This document shows, in pieces, positions 32,680-44,412 of a stretch of DNA of 64,000 nt; position 1 is the first letter of the stretch, and each line of letters begins with the position of its first letter. This stretch comes from Notamacropus eugenii (Eukaryota; Chordata; Mammalia; Diprotodontia; Macropodidae). The DNA lies in assembly GCF_028372415.1 (NCBI RefSeq), contig NC_092879.1, forward strand, positions 65,301,651-65,365,650. The letters run 5' to 3'. The translations under genes were made by a program, and so were the position numbers. The notes under the pieces were generated by a model. The model searched no databases, had not been told where the DNA came from, and saw nothing but the letters and a program-made list of their open reading frames with translations.

Positions 32680-33340
32680 TAAAAGCCACTTATAAAGACT
32701 GCAGAGAGGAATCAAGATATAGATGCTAAGCCATGGCCAGGCTAACAGCTTGCCCAGCAGCCGCTCTCCCCCGGGGTCCTTTGTGGTTCCCAGCAACCTT
32801 TTTGCTGTTCCAAAGGTTCCCACCCCTCCAGTTCTTTGGCACGTTCTCAGCATCACAGAGGGGTGTGATGAGTTAGTTACTAGGTCTGAGCCCTGTGGCT
32901 CTCCCTCGAAGCATCCCCTTCCTCCCCTCCCCCACCCTGTGTTCCCCTCTGCCTCTCCATTGGCCCTTCTCTGTGGCCCCAGTCTGGCCCAGGTCTTTGG
33001 CTACCCAGTGCTGAATGCTGTCCAGACTCCCTCCTTGTTGGTTTGGCCACCTCCTTGCCTGGATCGATTGCTTGCGAGATGTCCTTCTCGCTCTCCAAGG
33101 ACCCAGGAGTCCCTATCTCCCCAGCCCCACTTCCACTATGGCTCTGACTCCAGGGACCTCTGTCGAGATGCTTATGCAATCAATGGGGTGTTCCATTTGA
33201 ACCCCTCCCCCCCACAATGCTCATCCTCTCTCTCTGTTGGGTTCTGTTGCTGGGGTGAGCTGTGGCTTTCCCTCTCTCTCTCTCCAGGCAGTTCCCGGTT
33301 GACCCAGGTCCTCCTCCCTTACAGCTGGCAGCCACGGGAC
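32680..33340 (+). promoter_or_regulatory. Conserved leader / putative 5' flank of full-length gene
   Basis: Nearly identical to 14990-15659. Acceptor-like (CT)n-CCAG ends at 33287 and CTTACAG at 33324. Unusually, it is open in frame with the gene from an ATG at 32723, a possible 206-codon Pro/Ser-rich extension. Other leaders do not keep that frame, so I read it as non-coding. Confidence 0.4.
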
Positions 33341-34393
33341 ATGGAAGAACAAAAAACCAGGGAGGCCTTGGGGCATATGGCCCAGGCCACCCAATACAAG
33401 TGCATTGGACTGTTGAGATGGAAGCCCGACTACGGGAAGGCTGCGAGCGAGTATGAGCAGGCCGCCTTAGCCTTCCTCAGGGCCAAGAGGCTGGAGGAGG
33501 CCTCAGAAGCCTTCCTCAAGGAAGCTGAGTCCCACGAGAGAAACAGAGCACCCCTGTGTGCCGCAATGGCCTATGAGCAAGCTGGCCTGTACCTGAGCAA
33601 GTCCAACCACCTGGAGAAGGCCGCCCAGGCCGTGAAGCAGGCTGTCTCCTGGTACCTGGAGTGTGGAGAAGCAGACACCGCAGCCTGGACCTTGAGGCGC
33701 TTCAGACAGCTGCTGGAGAGCCACATTCCGCACCAGGTGGTGTGTCTCTACCAGCAGGCATCCCAGCTATTTGAGGGGGAGAACTGCTTCTCGCTGGCCC
33801 TGGAATTCACTGGCCGAGCCTCCAAGGTGCTAGTGAGGCACAAGCGCTACAGGGACGCTGCGTTCTCCCTCGGCCAGGAGAAACACTTGTATATGGAGGT
33901 AGCGAGCTTCTCCATGTGCCACCAGACAGCCCTGGCACAATGTCTAGCCTACCTGTGTGACCTGGATTTCCCTGCTGCCTGCAAGTGCCTGGAACACAGC
34001 TGTATATGCTTCCCCAGTTTTCAAAGCAGCAGCGAATATGTGGCGATGGTAACTTTGCTGAATTACTATTTAGATGAGGACCAAGACGGAGTGGATGAGG
34101 TCTGCAGTTCTGTCTTCAAACATCTTGACAAGGAGTATGGGGAGATGACCGTGATTCTCAAGGTACCTGACCTCGAGAACCTGAGGACCAGGATTTTGCC
34201 ACCTCCATCTAAATGCATGCCCAGCTCTGACAGCCAGAAGAAAACAGCCCCAACAACAAAGAAGGTGGAGAGCGAGGAAAAGAAGTTGGAGATGGTTGAG
34301 GAGGACACTAAGGAGGGGGAGGAAAAATTGGAGGACAAGGAGGAGGAAGACGATTACGTGTTCGGTCTGTCTATGGAAAGTCCCATCTGTTAA
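33341..34393 (+). CDS. gamma-SNAP-like protein, full length (350 aa)
   Basis: The ATG at 33341 is preferred over the in-frame ATG at 32723 because gamma-SNAP similarity begins at MEEQKTREALGHMAQ and the context is good. Solenoid landmarks are complete: LRWKPDYGKAASEYEQAAL, AMAYEQAGLYLSKSNHL, SWYLECGEADTAAW, TGRASKVLVRHKRYRDAA, SSVFKHLDKEYGEM. The acidic Lys/Glu tail spans about residues 300-340 and the protein ends SMESPIC, with a penultimate Ile where canonical SNAPs have Leu. The N-terminal ~185 residues are close to the 15.66-kb copy, while the C-terminal half differs from it and matches 1-516 almost perfectly. The gene is therefore a mosaic, with the switch near EKHLYMEV (about 33880). 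No frame damage is visible, and it is a candidate expressed SNARE-recycling adaptor variant. Confidence 0.88.
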   Translation: MEEQKTREALGHMAQATQYKCIGLLRWKPDYGKAASEYEQAALAFLRAKRLEEASEAFLKEAESHERNRAPLCAAMAYEQAGLYLSKSNHLEKAAQAVKQAVSWYLECGEADTAAWTLRRFRQLLESHIPHQVVCLYQQASQLFEGENCFSLALEFTGRASKVLVRHKRYRDAAFSLGQEKHLYMEVASFSMCHQTALAQCLAYLCDLDFPAACKCLEHSCICFPSFQSSSEYVAMVTLLNYYLDEDQDGVDEVCSSVFKHLDKEYGEMTVILKVPDLENLRTRILPPPSKCMPSSDSQKKTAPTTKKVESEEKKLEMVEEDTKEGEEKLEDKEEEDDYVFGLSMESPIC

Positions 34394-35335
34394 CTTATCC
34401 TTCCTAGAACAACGAATAAATTAAAGCTAATGAAATAAGAAAAAAGTTCTGTTACACCTGTCTGTGGGGGGTGTGTGTGTGTGCGTGTGTGTGTGTCCTC
34501 TGTCCCGACATACCTATTCTCACCCTCCTTATTTCAAACGTGCATGCAACCCCTGGGGATCCTCCCCCTTCCCAATGACCCCTCTGTTCCCTCCTCTCAG
34601 AGTAGATTCATTCCATGCATGGTGAAATATTTTCTCTTTACTGACTGGTAATTACTGTCAGTAATGGGATCCAGTGGAAAACAATCAAATAGGTTAGTCT
34701 CAGCTTTCCCACTCTTCACCCTCTCCTTTCCCAATGATCATCACTACATACTTCTCACATTAGTAGACATTTTGACTGCTGAAACTCCTCAGGATGAGAT
34801 TATAGAACCCTAAAACTTCTGAGACATTCTATACGCCTCCCCCATGGTTAACATTCTAAGACACATTGCCCAGACCTTGAAAACTGCAAATGACTTAGTC
34901 ATTTCCCTGGAAAGTGGAAGTGAACTTCATTCAATCAGCTTGAGCTTGAGGAGCAGGTGTAGGATAAGGAACAGGATCAATTGTCGCCCTGGAGGGGACT
35001 TGAGCAGGTCCACTCAGTGTAATCCCCTCATTTTACATCGGAGCTAGCCCTGGGCCCCAAAGAAGATAACTTACTCAGCAACCTACTGGGGACAGGCCAG
35101 AGGAAACAGGCACAGGCAGGATGGGCCTTCTGGGTCTTTCAGTTCCAAACACAATGAAGAAGTGAACTCAAGTTGGTCAGGAAATGGAACCAGAGAAGAG
35201 AGAAAGACAAGAGACCAGGGAGGCATGGAACACCACTGACATGGTAATGCAAGCTTTCCCTAACCTCTCCCAGAAGGGACAGAAGCAACTTTTACAGCAG
35301 GAATACATAGCAGCTTTCAGATCCATCCCTGTCCT
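34394..35335 (+). other. 3' flank with poly(A) signal, GT run and MIR-like fragment
   Basis: AATAAA at 34415-34420. GT-rich run at about 34469-34496. Nearly identical to 517-1480 up to ATCCATCCCTGTCCTGCT. MIR-like antisense fragment about 35016-35095. At ~35335 homology switches from the 1.4-kb region to the 11.25-kb region. Confidence 0.75.
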
Positions 35336-36400
35336 GCTCTTCTCTCTGTACATAGATTTTCTTGTTGAGCATTGGGAAACTTCTTTTCCCTGGAAAGCTG
35401 ATTAAGGGGATCTGGTTCAAAATCCTCCTGACAGGAACGACTCGGAGAATACTGAAGGTCACCAGGATATCTTTCCACAGTTTTGTCAGGACCTGTTCTG
35501 TGGTCCATGGAAGGGCCCCCACAATGACTGCCTGCTCTGTCTTGAGGGCTTTGTCTCATTTTCATAATTTCTTGCTCTATGGCATTCCTAGCTGGGAATG
35601 GGCCCTTCCACCAATGCTCCCTCTAACTCAGGAGACTTTCCCAGTAACCACCATTGCCTTGGATCATTTTCTGCAGTATTGCCTCAAAGGAGCCCCTTGG
35701 AGGACGTCCCGCTTTGTCTGCTGGCGTCTTGGATAGTTCCGGGATTCCACCACCTGATCACTCAGGCCCATCATTTGTGTTCACTTCAGCAGTACACTTC
35801 CTCTGTGGTCCACCTACAGGCTGTGACGCAGCATCAGTGTCCCTCCATTGACAGTCTCTCTGGGCTCATTTTCTCTTCACCAATTTGTTGGGCTTATTTC
35901 TGACCATTCTTCTCCTTTTCACTGAGGAGGTCATTTCAGGGATTCTGGTCAAGTCTTTGGGTCCCCTGTGAACCAGGGCCTTTCCACTCTCCAGTTCATA
36001 GATCACTATAGGGGGTGGCTGCCTGCAGTTGGGTTGGGTCCCCCTGCTGTGAATGCATAATTCCCTTTTAGCCCTTTGTGTTGCAGATTCCTCTTCTCTT
36101 TTGCCTGGTTCTGGGATTCAAGCCTTTCAGGCCCCTCTGCTCCTTTCTATGCCTCCAGTGGAACTGTTCAGGGCCTGGGCCTCCAGAAACAGGAGCAGGG
36201 CAGGATCCAGGGGAGTCTGTAACCCACTAAGGCCAATGGTGACTTTTCCATCTCCATCCTCCCAACAGTAGTGTCCCCATGACACAGAACTTCCTGGAGA
36301 TAGCTGTAGCTATCCACCTTGGGCCTCAGAGATTCCCCTAGAATCAGAATCCAGGCCATGCTCATGAACGTCACTGAGTACACCAGTGCCATCCACCCCT
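35336..36400 (+). repeat. Satellite-like higher-order repeat (near-identical to 11251-12290)
   Basis: Starts TTTTCTTGTTGAGCATTGGG, exactly as at 11268. Very few differences over the block, including an identical 72-codon translation at 36053-36271. Confidence 0.8.
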
Positions 36401-37445
36401 GTCAGGACGTCAAAAAGCCTCTGAACTCTGGGTTTGAAGGCAGCACGAGTCAGAAGAAACCCAGTCTGTCATGCTTATGCCAGCCTCAGCTCACCTAATG
36501 AAGAAGGACCTGTATTACCATCTTGGTAGTCTTCTATTCTCTGGTACACCCCTGTATATTCAGATCATGCTGTAAAGTGATACCATGTGACATGGCCCCA
36601 AGTTTTCATGCAGGTTGTTTGTGGTGGGGGGAAGCCACAGGAGGAGTACTCAGAGTTTTCCTTAGATTATTTCTTGTGAAATTCTTTTGAGTTCTTATCA
36701 CTAGCCTGCCTCTTTAGAAATGATTCCTAACGAAATTCTGCACTCTCAGTTCCAAAGAAATCCTTAATATGAATGATCAGGGTGACAAAGATCCAGTCTC
36801 CTAGGTTTGTAGCTGCACTGGCTTGGGGATGGGTCTGAATTTGGTTTTCCAGTCTTTGCCTAAGGATTGACAGGTACATGTATATCAATAACCTGTGATA
36901 TGCTCTGTGTTCACAATCTTTGTAGAGGGACTGAGATTTTCACTCAGAAAGTCTGGAAGGAGAAGTAAAGAACCTAGATGGGGATGAGACTTTGGGGAAG
37001 ATTCCTCTCCTCTCTGCCTGGACCTACATTTCAGCCCCTATTGGTGCCTCTGTCCTTTCTATGTACTCTGTGCAATTGTGCTCGACATCCACACTGTCTG
37101 TGGATAGATTTCTGCTTTGTTTGCCAGAGCACACCTACAGATTCCCTACTGTGAATGATTGAATCCTGGCTGGATTGGGGCTGTCCATTCCCTTCCTTGA
37201 CCAGGGACACACTTTTTGACTACTTTGGCCTCTTCCGGGCTGTGCTTTTCCTCCATTGCACTTTCTAAGTTTTACACAGTGTTGGTGGATGGATATGAAG
37301 TAATGTGGCCAAGAGTGTGTTTTTTATGACCCCCTGCTGTGAAGGACTTTGACATGTGTGAGATTTTGTGGGAGATTCTCTTTCTCTATCCCGGAGTCCC
37401 CATTTCAGGAGCTTCTGGTCCTCTTCTTGCTCTCCCTCAAGCATG
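36401..37445 (+). repeat. 'M' module copy 4 and satellite
   Basis: M module to about 36975, then satellite homologous to 12881-13364. Near 37220 the phrase TTTTTGACTACTTTGGCCTC departs from the 13.1-kb version, marking the end of the highest-identity stretch. Confidence 0.65.
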
Positions 37446-37612
37446 ATGTATCTGTCTGTGTGTCCCCATCTGTTCCACGAGTCCCCTTCTTTCTGGGTGT
37501 CCCCATCAATCTGTCTGTGTATCTCCTATCTCTCCATGTGACCCCATCTGTTTGTCCGTGCATCCTCATCTGTTGTGTCCCCATCTGTCCATGTCTCCTC
37601 TCTGTCCTTGTG
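37446..37612 (+). repeat. CT/GT-rich minisatellite (contracted)
   Basis: Only ~165 bases of units, against ~800 in the otherwise matching 13.4-kb array. Confidence 0.8.
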
Positions 37613-40390
37613 TGAGGGCCTGGCCCCTGGATGGGATTTTGGGGAAGATTCTTTACTGTCTGCCTGGGCCTTGATGTTGGCCTCTTCTGGTGCCTCTGTC
37701 CTTTATATGTACACTGTGCTATTGTCTTTGGCAGACATACAGTCTGTGGAGAGGTTTCTGATACGTTTGCCAGAGCACACCCACAGGCTCCCTACTGTGA
37801 ATGACTGAATTCTGGCTGGATTTGGCCTATCCGTTCCCTTCCTTGACCAGGAGTACACTTTGGGTGGACGTTGGCCTAGTAGTGGCTGTGCATTGCTTCC
37901 ATTGGACTTTCTGTGATTTGCACAGTGTTGGCGGATGAATGTGAAAGAACGTGAACCAGAGTGTAATGTAGACCCCCCCTGGTGTGAAGGCCTGGGTTTT
38001 GACTGGGATTTTGTGGAAGATCCCCTTTCTCTTTCCCTGTATTTCCATTTCATGTGATTCTTATCCACTTCCTACTTTTCCTCAAGCCTCAAGGATACCC
38101 CTGTGACCACATGTAGTCAGTGGGGTCATTTCTAGGCTCATATGTAAAGCCAAGAAGCTGGATCACTGACTGCTTCTGCATGGGCTTCCTTGTTGCTTTC
38201 TGACTCACTCTCTGGGCAGCTGTTTGGGGGGATTCTGTTTGAGATCCCATTGTCAGTCATGACTGAGGGAATATAAAAGGTTATAAGCACTTCTTTTGAC
38301 AGATCTGAGGGCATCTGCTCTGTGGTCCTTGCCAGGACCCCTGCTGTGCCAGCGTCTCCAAGTCTGGGGCTTTCCTTCCCAATCCTTCTCATTTGTGGTA
38401 TGGCACACTTAGCAGGGAATTTGCTCCCACATTTATGCACCTCCTCATCCAGGAGGCTATTCTCAGTACCCAGAATGTCCCTGGATATATTTCTTTGGGG
38501 TTCCCTCACCATTGCCCTTGGCTACTCTGTGTGTCTCCATCTGTCTGTCTGTCTCTCTGTGTGACTTCTTTAGTGCCTGCTGTAGCCCAGCCTCTGCCAC
38601 CCACCTTGAGTGACAGAATTCTGAGGGGATTCTGGCCGTCCAAACCCTCTTCCTTACCAGGGACGTTGTTGGAGGGTGTTGTGGCTTCATTCTTGCTTTG
38701 TTTTTCCTCCATTCTGCATTGGTAGGTCTTTAAACTGTTGGTGGATCCAGGTTAGGGAATATGGCCTAGATTCCATGGGCCACCCCTGTGGTGCAGGCCT
38801 GCCCTATGGATTGGATTTTGTGGAAGATTCCCTTTCTCTCTTCCTGGTCTCCATGTCAGGTGCTTCTGTTCCCCTTCCTGCTTTCCTTGTAGATGGAAGG
38901 ATTGCCTTGGAACCAGTGTAGTCAGTGGAGACCTTTCTAGGGTGACTTCTAAAGCCCAAGTAACTGGTTCAATGAGTGCTTGAGTATGGGCTTTCTTGGT
39001 GACCTCTCTGACTCTTTGTGTTGGGCAGCTGCCTAAGGGGATCCGGGCTGAGATCCTGTTGTCAGTCAGGATTCAAGGAATATTCAAGGTCAAGAGAACA
39101 TCTCTGATAGATCTGAGGTGATCTGTTTTGTGGTCCCGGGTCGGGTCTCCACTGTGACTGCCTGCTCCAAGTAGAGGGCTTTGTCTGAGATACATAATCT
39201 GTTGCTGTATGGCATTCCTAGGGAGGAATGGGCCCTCACGCTGATGCTCCTTCTAACCCAGGAGATTTTCCCAGTACCTACAATAGGCTTCGATCTATTT
39301 CTGTGGTGTTCCATCAAAGGAACCCCTTGCAGGAACTCCTGCTGTGGCAGCTGGCACCTTGGATGGTTCCCATGTCCCCCTTACTGGTCAATCAGGGTCC
39401 TTGTTTGGTTTACTTTAGCAGAACCCTTTCTCTGTGGTCCATCTGTAGGTTGTGACATAGTGTCAGTGTCCCAGTATCCAAAGTCTCTCTGGGCCTATTT
39501 TTTTAACCATTTTCTTCCTGGGTGGGATTTGTTTCTGAACGTTATTCTCCTTTTGGCTGAGGAGTTCATCTGGGGGATTCTGGCCCGGTAGTCAGGGCCC
39601 TCTTGCATCAGGAGCTGTCTGCTCTTCAGTCATCCTTCATGGATCGCTGTAGTGGGTTTTGCTGCAACCTCTGCTGGGATCCCCTGCTGTGAAGCATTAC
39701 TTTTCTATTAATATTTGTGTGGCAGATTCCTCTTCTCTTTGCCTGGGTCTATATTTCAGGCCATTCAGGCCCCTCTGCTGCTTTCCTTATATACACTGGA
39801 TCTGTCCTGGGCTTACTGGCCCTGTGTACATAGATTTGTGAGGTGCCTCCCCAGAGCCTGTAGCACAGGATATAAATCCTCAGCTTTCCTTTTGCCAACT
39901 CTTTAACCTGTCAGTATGTTATCTTTCCAGCCTAAACCATGGCTATTTTCCTTCAGCGATTCTGTGCTTCTGCCTTACTGGATAATTGATCCTTTTACCT
40001 GCCACCTTGTGCCTGCCTGTTAGGTTAGACCTATGTTTCCTGAAAGCTTCCTTCTGGCTTCAAGGCTTGGCTTCACGCAGCCCAGCCTTTCTGGCCAAGC
40101 TGGTACCACTTCCATTGACCACTTACCTTTCCCAATCTTTCCCCACCTTCCAGCCCCCAAACAAAAACCTGACTCACTTAGACACTCTCTGTCCAATAAT
40201 CAGCTGCTCCTGCTCATGGCTCTCTGAGTCCTTTGCTGGAACTCAGCTTAAAGGCCAGATAAAGAGGTTTTCAAGATTCTGAACCATCTTTCAGATTTCT
40301 CTCGAAGGAATCTTGTAGGTCTTAGGAAAAGAATGTGTTTGAAAGTTATTGGATAGAGCTGCTGAGGAAATATTTGTATTATTAAAAATC
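37613..40390 (+). repeat. Satellite-like higher-order repeat, block 6, and pre-SINE module
   Basis: Nearly two 1.5-kb units, with TGTGAAGGCCTGGGTTTTGA near 37983, ATATTTCAGGCCATTCAGG near 39751 and a short CTGTCTGTCTGTCTCT run near 38540. The pre-SINE module occupies 39.95-40.38 kb. No gene is supported. Confidence 0.7.
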
Positions 40391-40394
40391 ATTA

Positions 40395-40625
40395 TATGTC
40401 ATCAGAGGGAGTAGAGGGTAGTAGATAAAAAGCTAGATTAGAGGAGGATGGGGAGCTGGGTTTGAATTGAGCTTCCCTTATTCGCTGTACCACACTGGGC
40501 AAGTCCTTTCACCTCTCTGTCTCTGTTTCATCCTCTGTTGAGGTTAACGGGCTGGGATGTCCCTTCTCAGCTTCACACCTGTGATCCTATGTCTGTGACT
40601 GTGATGTTGTTTCCACAGGACCTTT
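40395..40625 (+). mobile_element. MIR/marsupial-type SINE
   Basis: Landmarks: GGGTTTGAATTGAGCTTCCC, CACACTGGGCAAGTCCTTTC, CTGTCTCTGTTTCATCC. Confidence 0.65.
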
Positions 40626-40724
40626 CCAGGTTTCCCTCCCCCGTAAAGCAAACCCTCGAGTCATATTTGTTTTCCACTCTTTCATTTCAGCAATTAGTAT
40701 TAAAAAACATTGCCCTGCAATTAA

Positions 40725-41326
40725 AAAGTCATTCATAAAGACTGGCAGAGGTGAATCACTGGTAATAGAAGGTAAACAGTGGCCAAGCTAACAGCTTGGT
40801 CAGCATCCCTCCTTCCTCCTGGCCCTTTGGGGTTCCTGGTGATTTCTTTGCTGTTCCTTTGTTTGTTTGGCATACACTCAGTGACCCATAGGGGTGTCAT
40901 GTGTTAGTTACTAGGTCTGAGCCCTGTGGCTGTCCCTCGTACCCACCTCCTTCCCTCCATCCTGTACCCACTGCTCCCATCTTTCTCCCCACTGGCCCTT
41001 TGCTCTCCAGCTTCTCCTCATTGTCTCCCCACTGTCTGGCCCAAGTCTTTGGCTACCCAGCTCTGAGTGCTCTACAGACTCCCTCCTTGCTGGTTCAGCC
41101 ACCTCTGGCCCCTATGGATCCTGTGTGAGAGGCCCTTCGAGCTCTCCACAGAGCCAGGAGGCCTTCGGTCCCGGCCCCAATACAGGGCACCTCTGTCAGT
41201 TTATTCTGGAACCAGTGGGATGTTCCATTGACATCCCTCCCCTCTAAAGCTCGGCCCCACACTCTGTTGGGTTCTGTTGCTTTGGTGAGCTCTGGGTGGG
41301 GCTCTCCCTCTCTCTCCTCTCTCCAG
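40725..41326 (+). promoter_or_regulatory. Gene leader without a gene (copy 1)
   Basis: A recognisable leader (CCAAGTCTTTGGCTACCCAG, CTCCATTG-like and CT tracts) ends in CTCTCTCCAG at 41326. The gamma-SNAP-like gene should follow within ~55 bases. Instead the satellite phrase CCTGTGTCTGGATTTCAG starts at once. Confidence 0.65.
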
Positions 41327-43430
41327 GCCTGTGTCTGGATTTCAGGACATTCGCGACCCTCGGCTGCTTTCGATGTATGCACTGGAACTGCCCTACACAG
41401 ACAGGCAGTCTGTGAGTAGATTTTTGGGCTGTCTCCCTGAGCTTTTCCTCAGCCCCTGACCTGTGAGTGACTCAGTTTGGGGTGGATTCTGGCTGTCCAT
41501 TGTGGTTTCCGGAAGAGGGACACACTTTAGGGGAATTCTGGCCCAGCTGTGGCTGTGTTTTTCCACCATTTCCCTTGGTCGGGTCTTCCAACTGTTGGTG
41601 GATGAAGGTTAGATTTCTGGGGTGTCTGCTAGAGCCCTGACTCATTCTCTGAACTGTGAGTCATTGAGGTCTGGGTGGATACTGGCTTTCCAATCCTTTT
41701 CTTCCCCATGGGGACACTTTTTGGGTACTTCGACAAGATTCTGGCTGTGCTTCTGCTCCATTGCACTTTCTAAGACCTGTGAACAGTTGCTGGATGGAGG
41801 TGAGGAAATCGGGCCTAGACGGTCATGGACGTTCCCCTGCTATCAAGTCCTGTGGCATGGCTGCCATTCTGTAGAAGATTCCCTTTTCCTTTAAAGAGGT
41901 CTCCATTTCGTGTGCTTCTGATCCACTTCCTGCTTTCCCTCTAGACAGAAGGATTGCCTTGGGACCAAGTGTAATCAGTGGAGACATCTCTAGGGTCAAT
42001 GGTAAGGTCCAAGAAGCTGATTCACTGACTGCTTCTGCGTGGACTTTCTGGTTGTGCTTTCTGAGAGTCTTTCTCACTTGGTAGCTGGTATAGGTGATTC
42101 TGGTAGGGATCCTATTTTAAGTCAGGACAGAGGAAATATTATAGGTTAGTGGAACATCTTTTGGAAGATTTGAGGGGATCAGTTTTGTGGGCCCTATAGT
42201 GCCCCCCGCTGTGATGTCTTGCTCTAAGTTGAGGGCTTTGCTTCAGATTAACGATCTGTTGCACTGTGGTATTCTCAGCAGGGAATTGGCCATTACACAG
42301 ATGCTCTCTGTGACTCAGCACATTTTGACATTAACCACAACGTCCTTGGATCGATTTCTTTGATGCTCCCTCATAGGAGCCACTTGGAGGACCTCCTACT
42401 GCGTCTGCTGGCACCTTGGATAGCTCCTGTGTTCCCCTCACTGGGCATTCAGGCCCGTAGCTTGTGTTCTTTTGAGCAGAACGTTTCCTCTGTGGTCCAG
42501 CTATAGGCTGAGACATAGCATCAGTGTCCCTTCATCCAAAGACACTCTGGGCTCATTTTTTGACCAGTTTGTTTCCAGGTTGGATTTCTTCTTGCACATT
42601 CTTCTCCTCTTCTCCTGAGAAGTTCATTTGGGGCAATCTGGCGTAGTCCTGGGGGTCTCTCTTCTTTTCAGGGATCTTTTTAGTGGGTTGTTTTCAGAAG
42701 CACAAGTAGGAACCCCTGCTATGAAGCATGACATCTCTCTTAGCCTTTTCTGTTGCAAATTCTTCTTCTCTTTGCCTGGCTCTGGATTTCAGGCCATTCT
42801 GAACCCTCTGCTGCTGTCCATGGATACACTGGATCTGTCCTGGGCTAACAGGCCATCTCTGGAAAGATTTCTGGGTTGCCTCCCAAGTGCCTGCAACATA
42901 GGATAGAAATCTTCATTGCCATTGTGGCCTCAGTTACCTGGCATTGTATTGCCTTTCCAGCCTCTCTCATCTCTATTTTCCTTAAGGGATGGTGTGCTTC
43001 TGCCTTACTGGACAGTTCTTTGTTCTTCCTGCCACCCTGTGCCAGCCCTTTAGCTTAGACCAATGTTTCCTGAACACTTCCTTCTTCCTTCAAGCCTTGG
43101 CTAACCCAGCCATGTCTTTGTGTCCCCGTTGCTCCTGTTTACATGATGCCTTTCCCAATCTTTTCCCAACTTCCAGCCTAGACTCAGAAATCGCACTCAG
43201 TCAGACACGCTCTCACCAGCCATCAGCTCCTCCTGCTCACAGCTCTCTGACGACTGTGCCTGGAACTCTGGTTAGTTCCCATCCCAAGAAGTTTGGAAAC
43301 TTCTGAACCATCTTTCAGCTTTTTTTCAATGGGATCGAGGAGACCTTACCAAAAAAAAAAAAAAAAAAAAGCATTTGAACGTGCGAGGGTAAGCCTCCTT
43401 CAGAAAAATTTGTTTTCTTAAAAATCATCA
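41327..43430 (+). repeat. Satellite-like higher-order repeat, block 7, and pre-SINE module
   Basis: Paralogous to 56811-57625 at its start (shared CCTGCTATCA-GTCCTGTGGCA version of the mid-unit phrase). It contains a poly(A) run of 20 near 43351-43370 in the pre-SINE module. No gene is supported. Confidence 0.7.
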
Positions 43431-43431
43431 T

Positions 43432-43640
43432 GTATCATTAGATGAAGTATCGTGTAGTGGATAACAAGTCAGACTTGGGGAGTCAGAGGACCTAGGTGTG
43501 AATTTAGCCTCCCTTAGTAGCTGTGTCACACTGTGCCAGGCATCTAACCTGTGTGCCTGTTTCCTCCTCTGTGATGTCCCTTACCAGCTCCACACCTGTG
43601 CTCCCATGACTGGGATGTGATTTCCATAGGACATTTTGGG
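43432..43640 (+). mobile_element. MIR/marsupial-type SINE upstream of pseudogene
   Basis: Landmarks: GTATCGTGTAGTGGATAACA, GGGGAGTCAGAGGACCTAGG, TAGCTGTGTCACACTGTGCC. Confidence 0.7.
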
Positions 43641-43734
43641 GTTTCCCTCTCCCATCAAGCACACCTTTGAGTCATGTATTGTTTTCATCTCTTTCCTTTC
43701 AAAAATTCGTATTGAAAAAATTTCACCAAAAGTA

Positions 43735-44412
43735 GAAGTCATTTATAAAGACTAGCAGAGCTGAATCATCTCTGTCAGTGGGTAACCCCTGGCCAAGCCA
43801 TCAGCTTGACCAGCAGTCCCCCTCCCAGGGGGTCCTTGGCTGTTCCCTGTGACCTCTTGGCTGTTCCATAGGCCCCCACTGGTTCTTTGTCACTCCCTCA
43901 GCAGCCCTTAGGGGTGTGATGCATGAGCTATTAGATCTTATCCTTGTGACTCTCCTTTGGACAGAACCCATTCCCTTCCCCACCCTGTATTCCCCTCCAC
44001 CTCTCCATTGGTCCCTTGCTCTCCAAGGTCCCCTCCTTGATTCCCCTTGTGTGGCCCAGGTCTTTGGCTACCCACCTCTACATGCTCTACCCATTCCTTC
44101 TTTGTTGGGTGGGCCACCTCCTTTCCCCCAGGGATCTCATGCACAAGCCACTTCTTTCTTTCCACAGACCCAGGAGGCCCTCTTTCCCCAGCCCCACCTC
44201 CACCTTGGCTGTGACTACAAGGGACTTCTGTCGGGGTACTTATGGAATTCAGGGGATGTTCTGCTGGCATCCCCTCTGGCCCAGCGTGCCCCAGTAGTCA
44301 GCCCCACACTCTGGTCAGCTCTGTGGCTGGAGCGTGTTGCTGCTCCCACTCTAGCTCTCACTCCAGGTCTTTACTGTTCGATTCGAGTCCTCTTGCCTGA
44401 CAGCTCCTGGAC
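43735..44412 (+). promoter_or_regulatory. Diverged leader before pseudogene
   Basis: More diverged than the other leaders but collinear: GCCCAGGTCTTTGGCTACCC near 44053, CTCCATTGGTCCCTTGCTC near 44003. The CT tract before the start is degraded. Confidence 0.5.
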
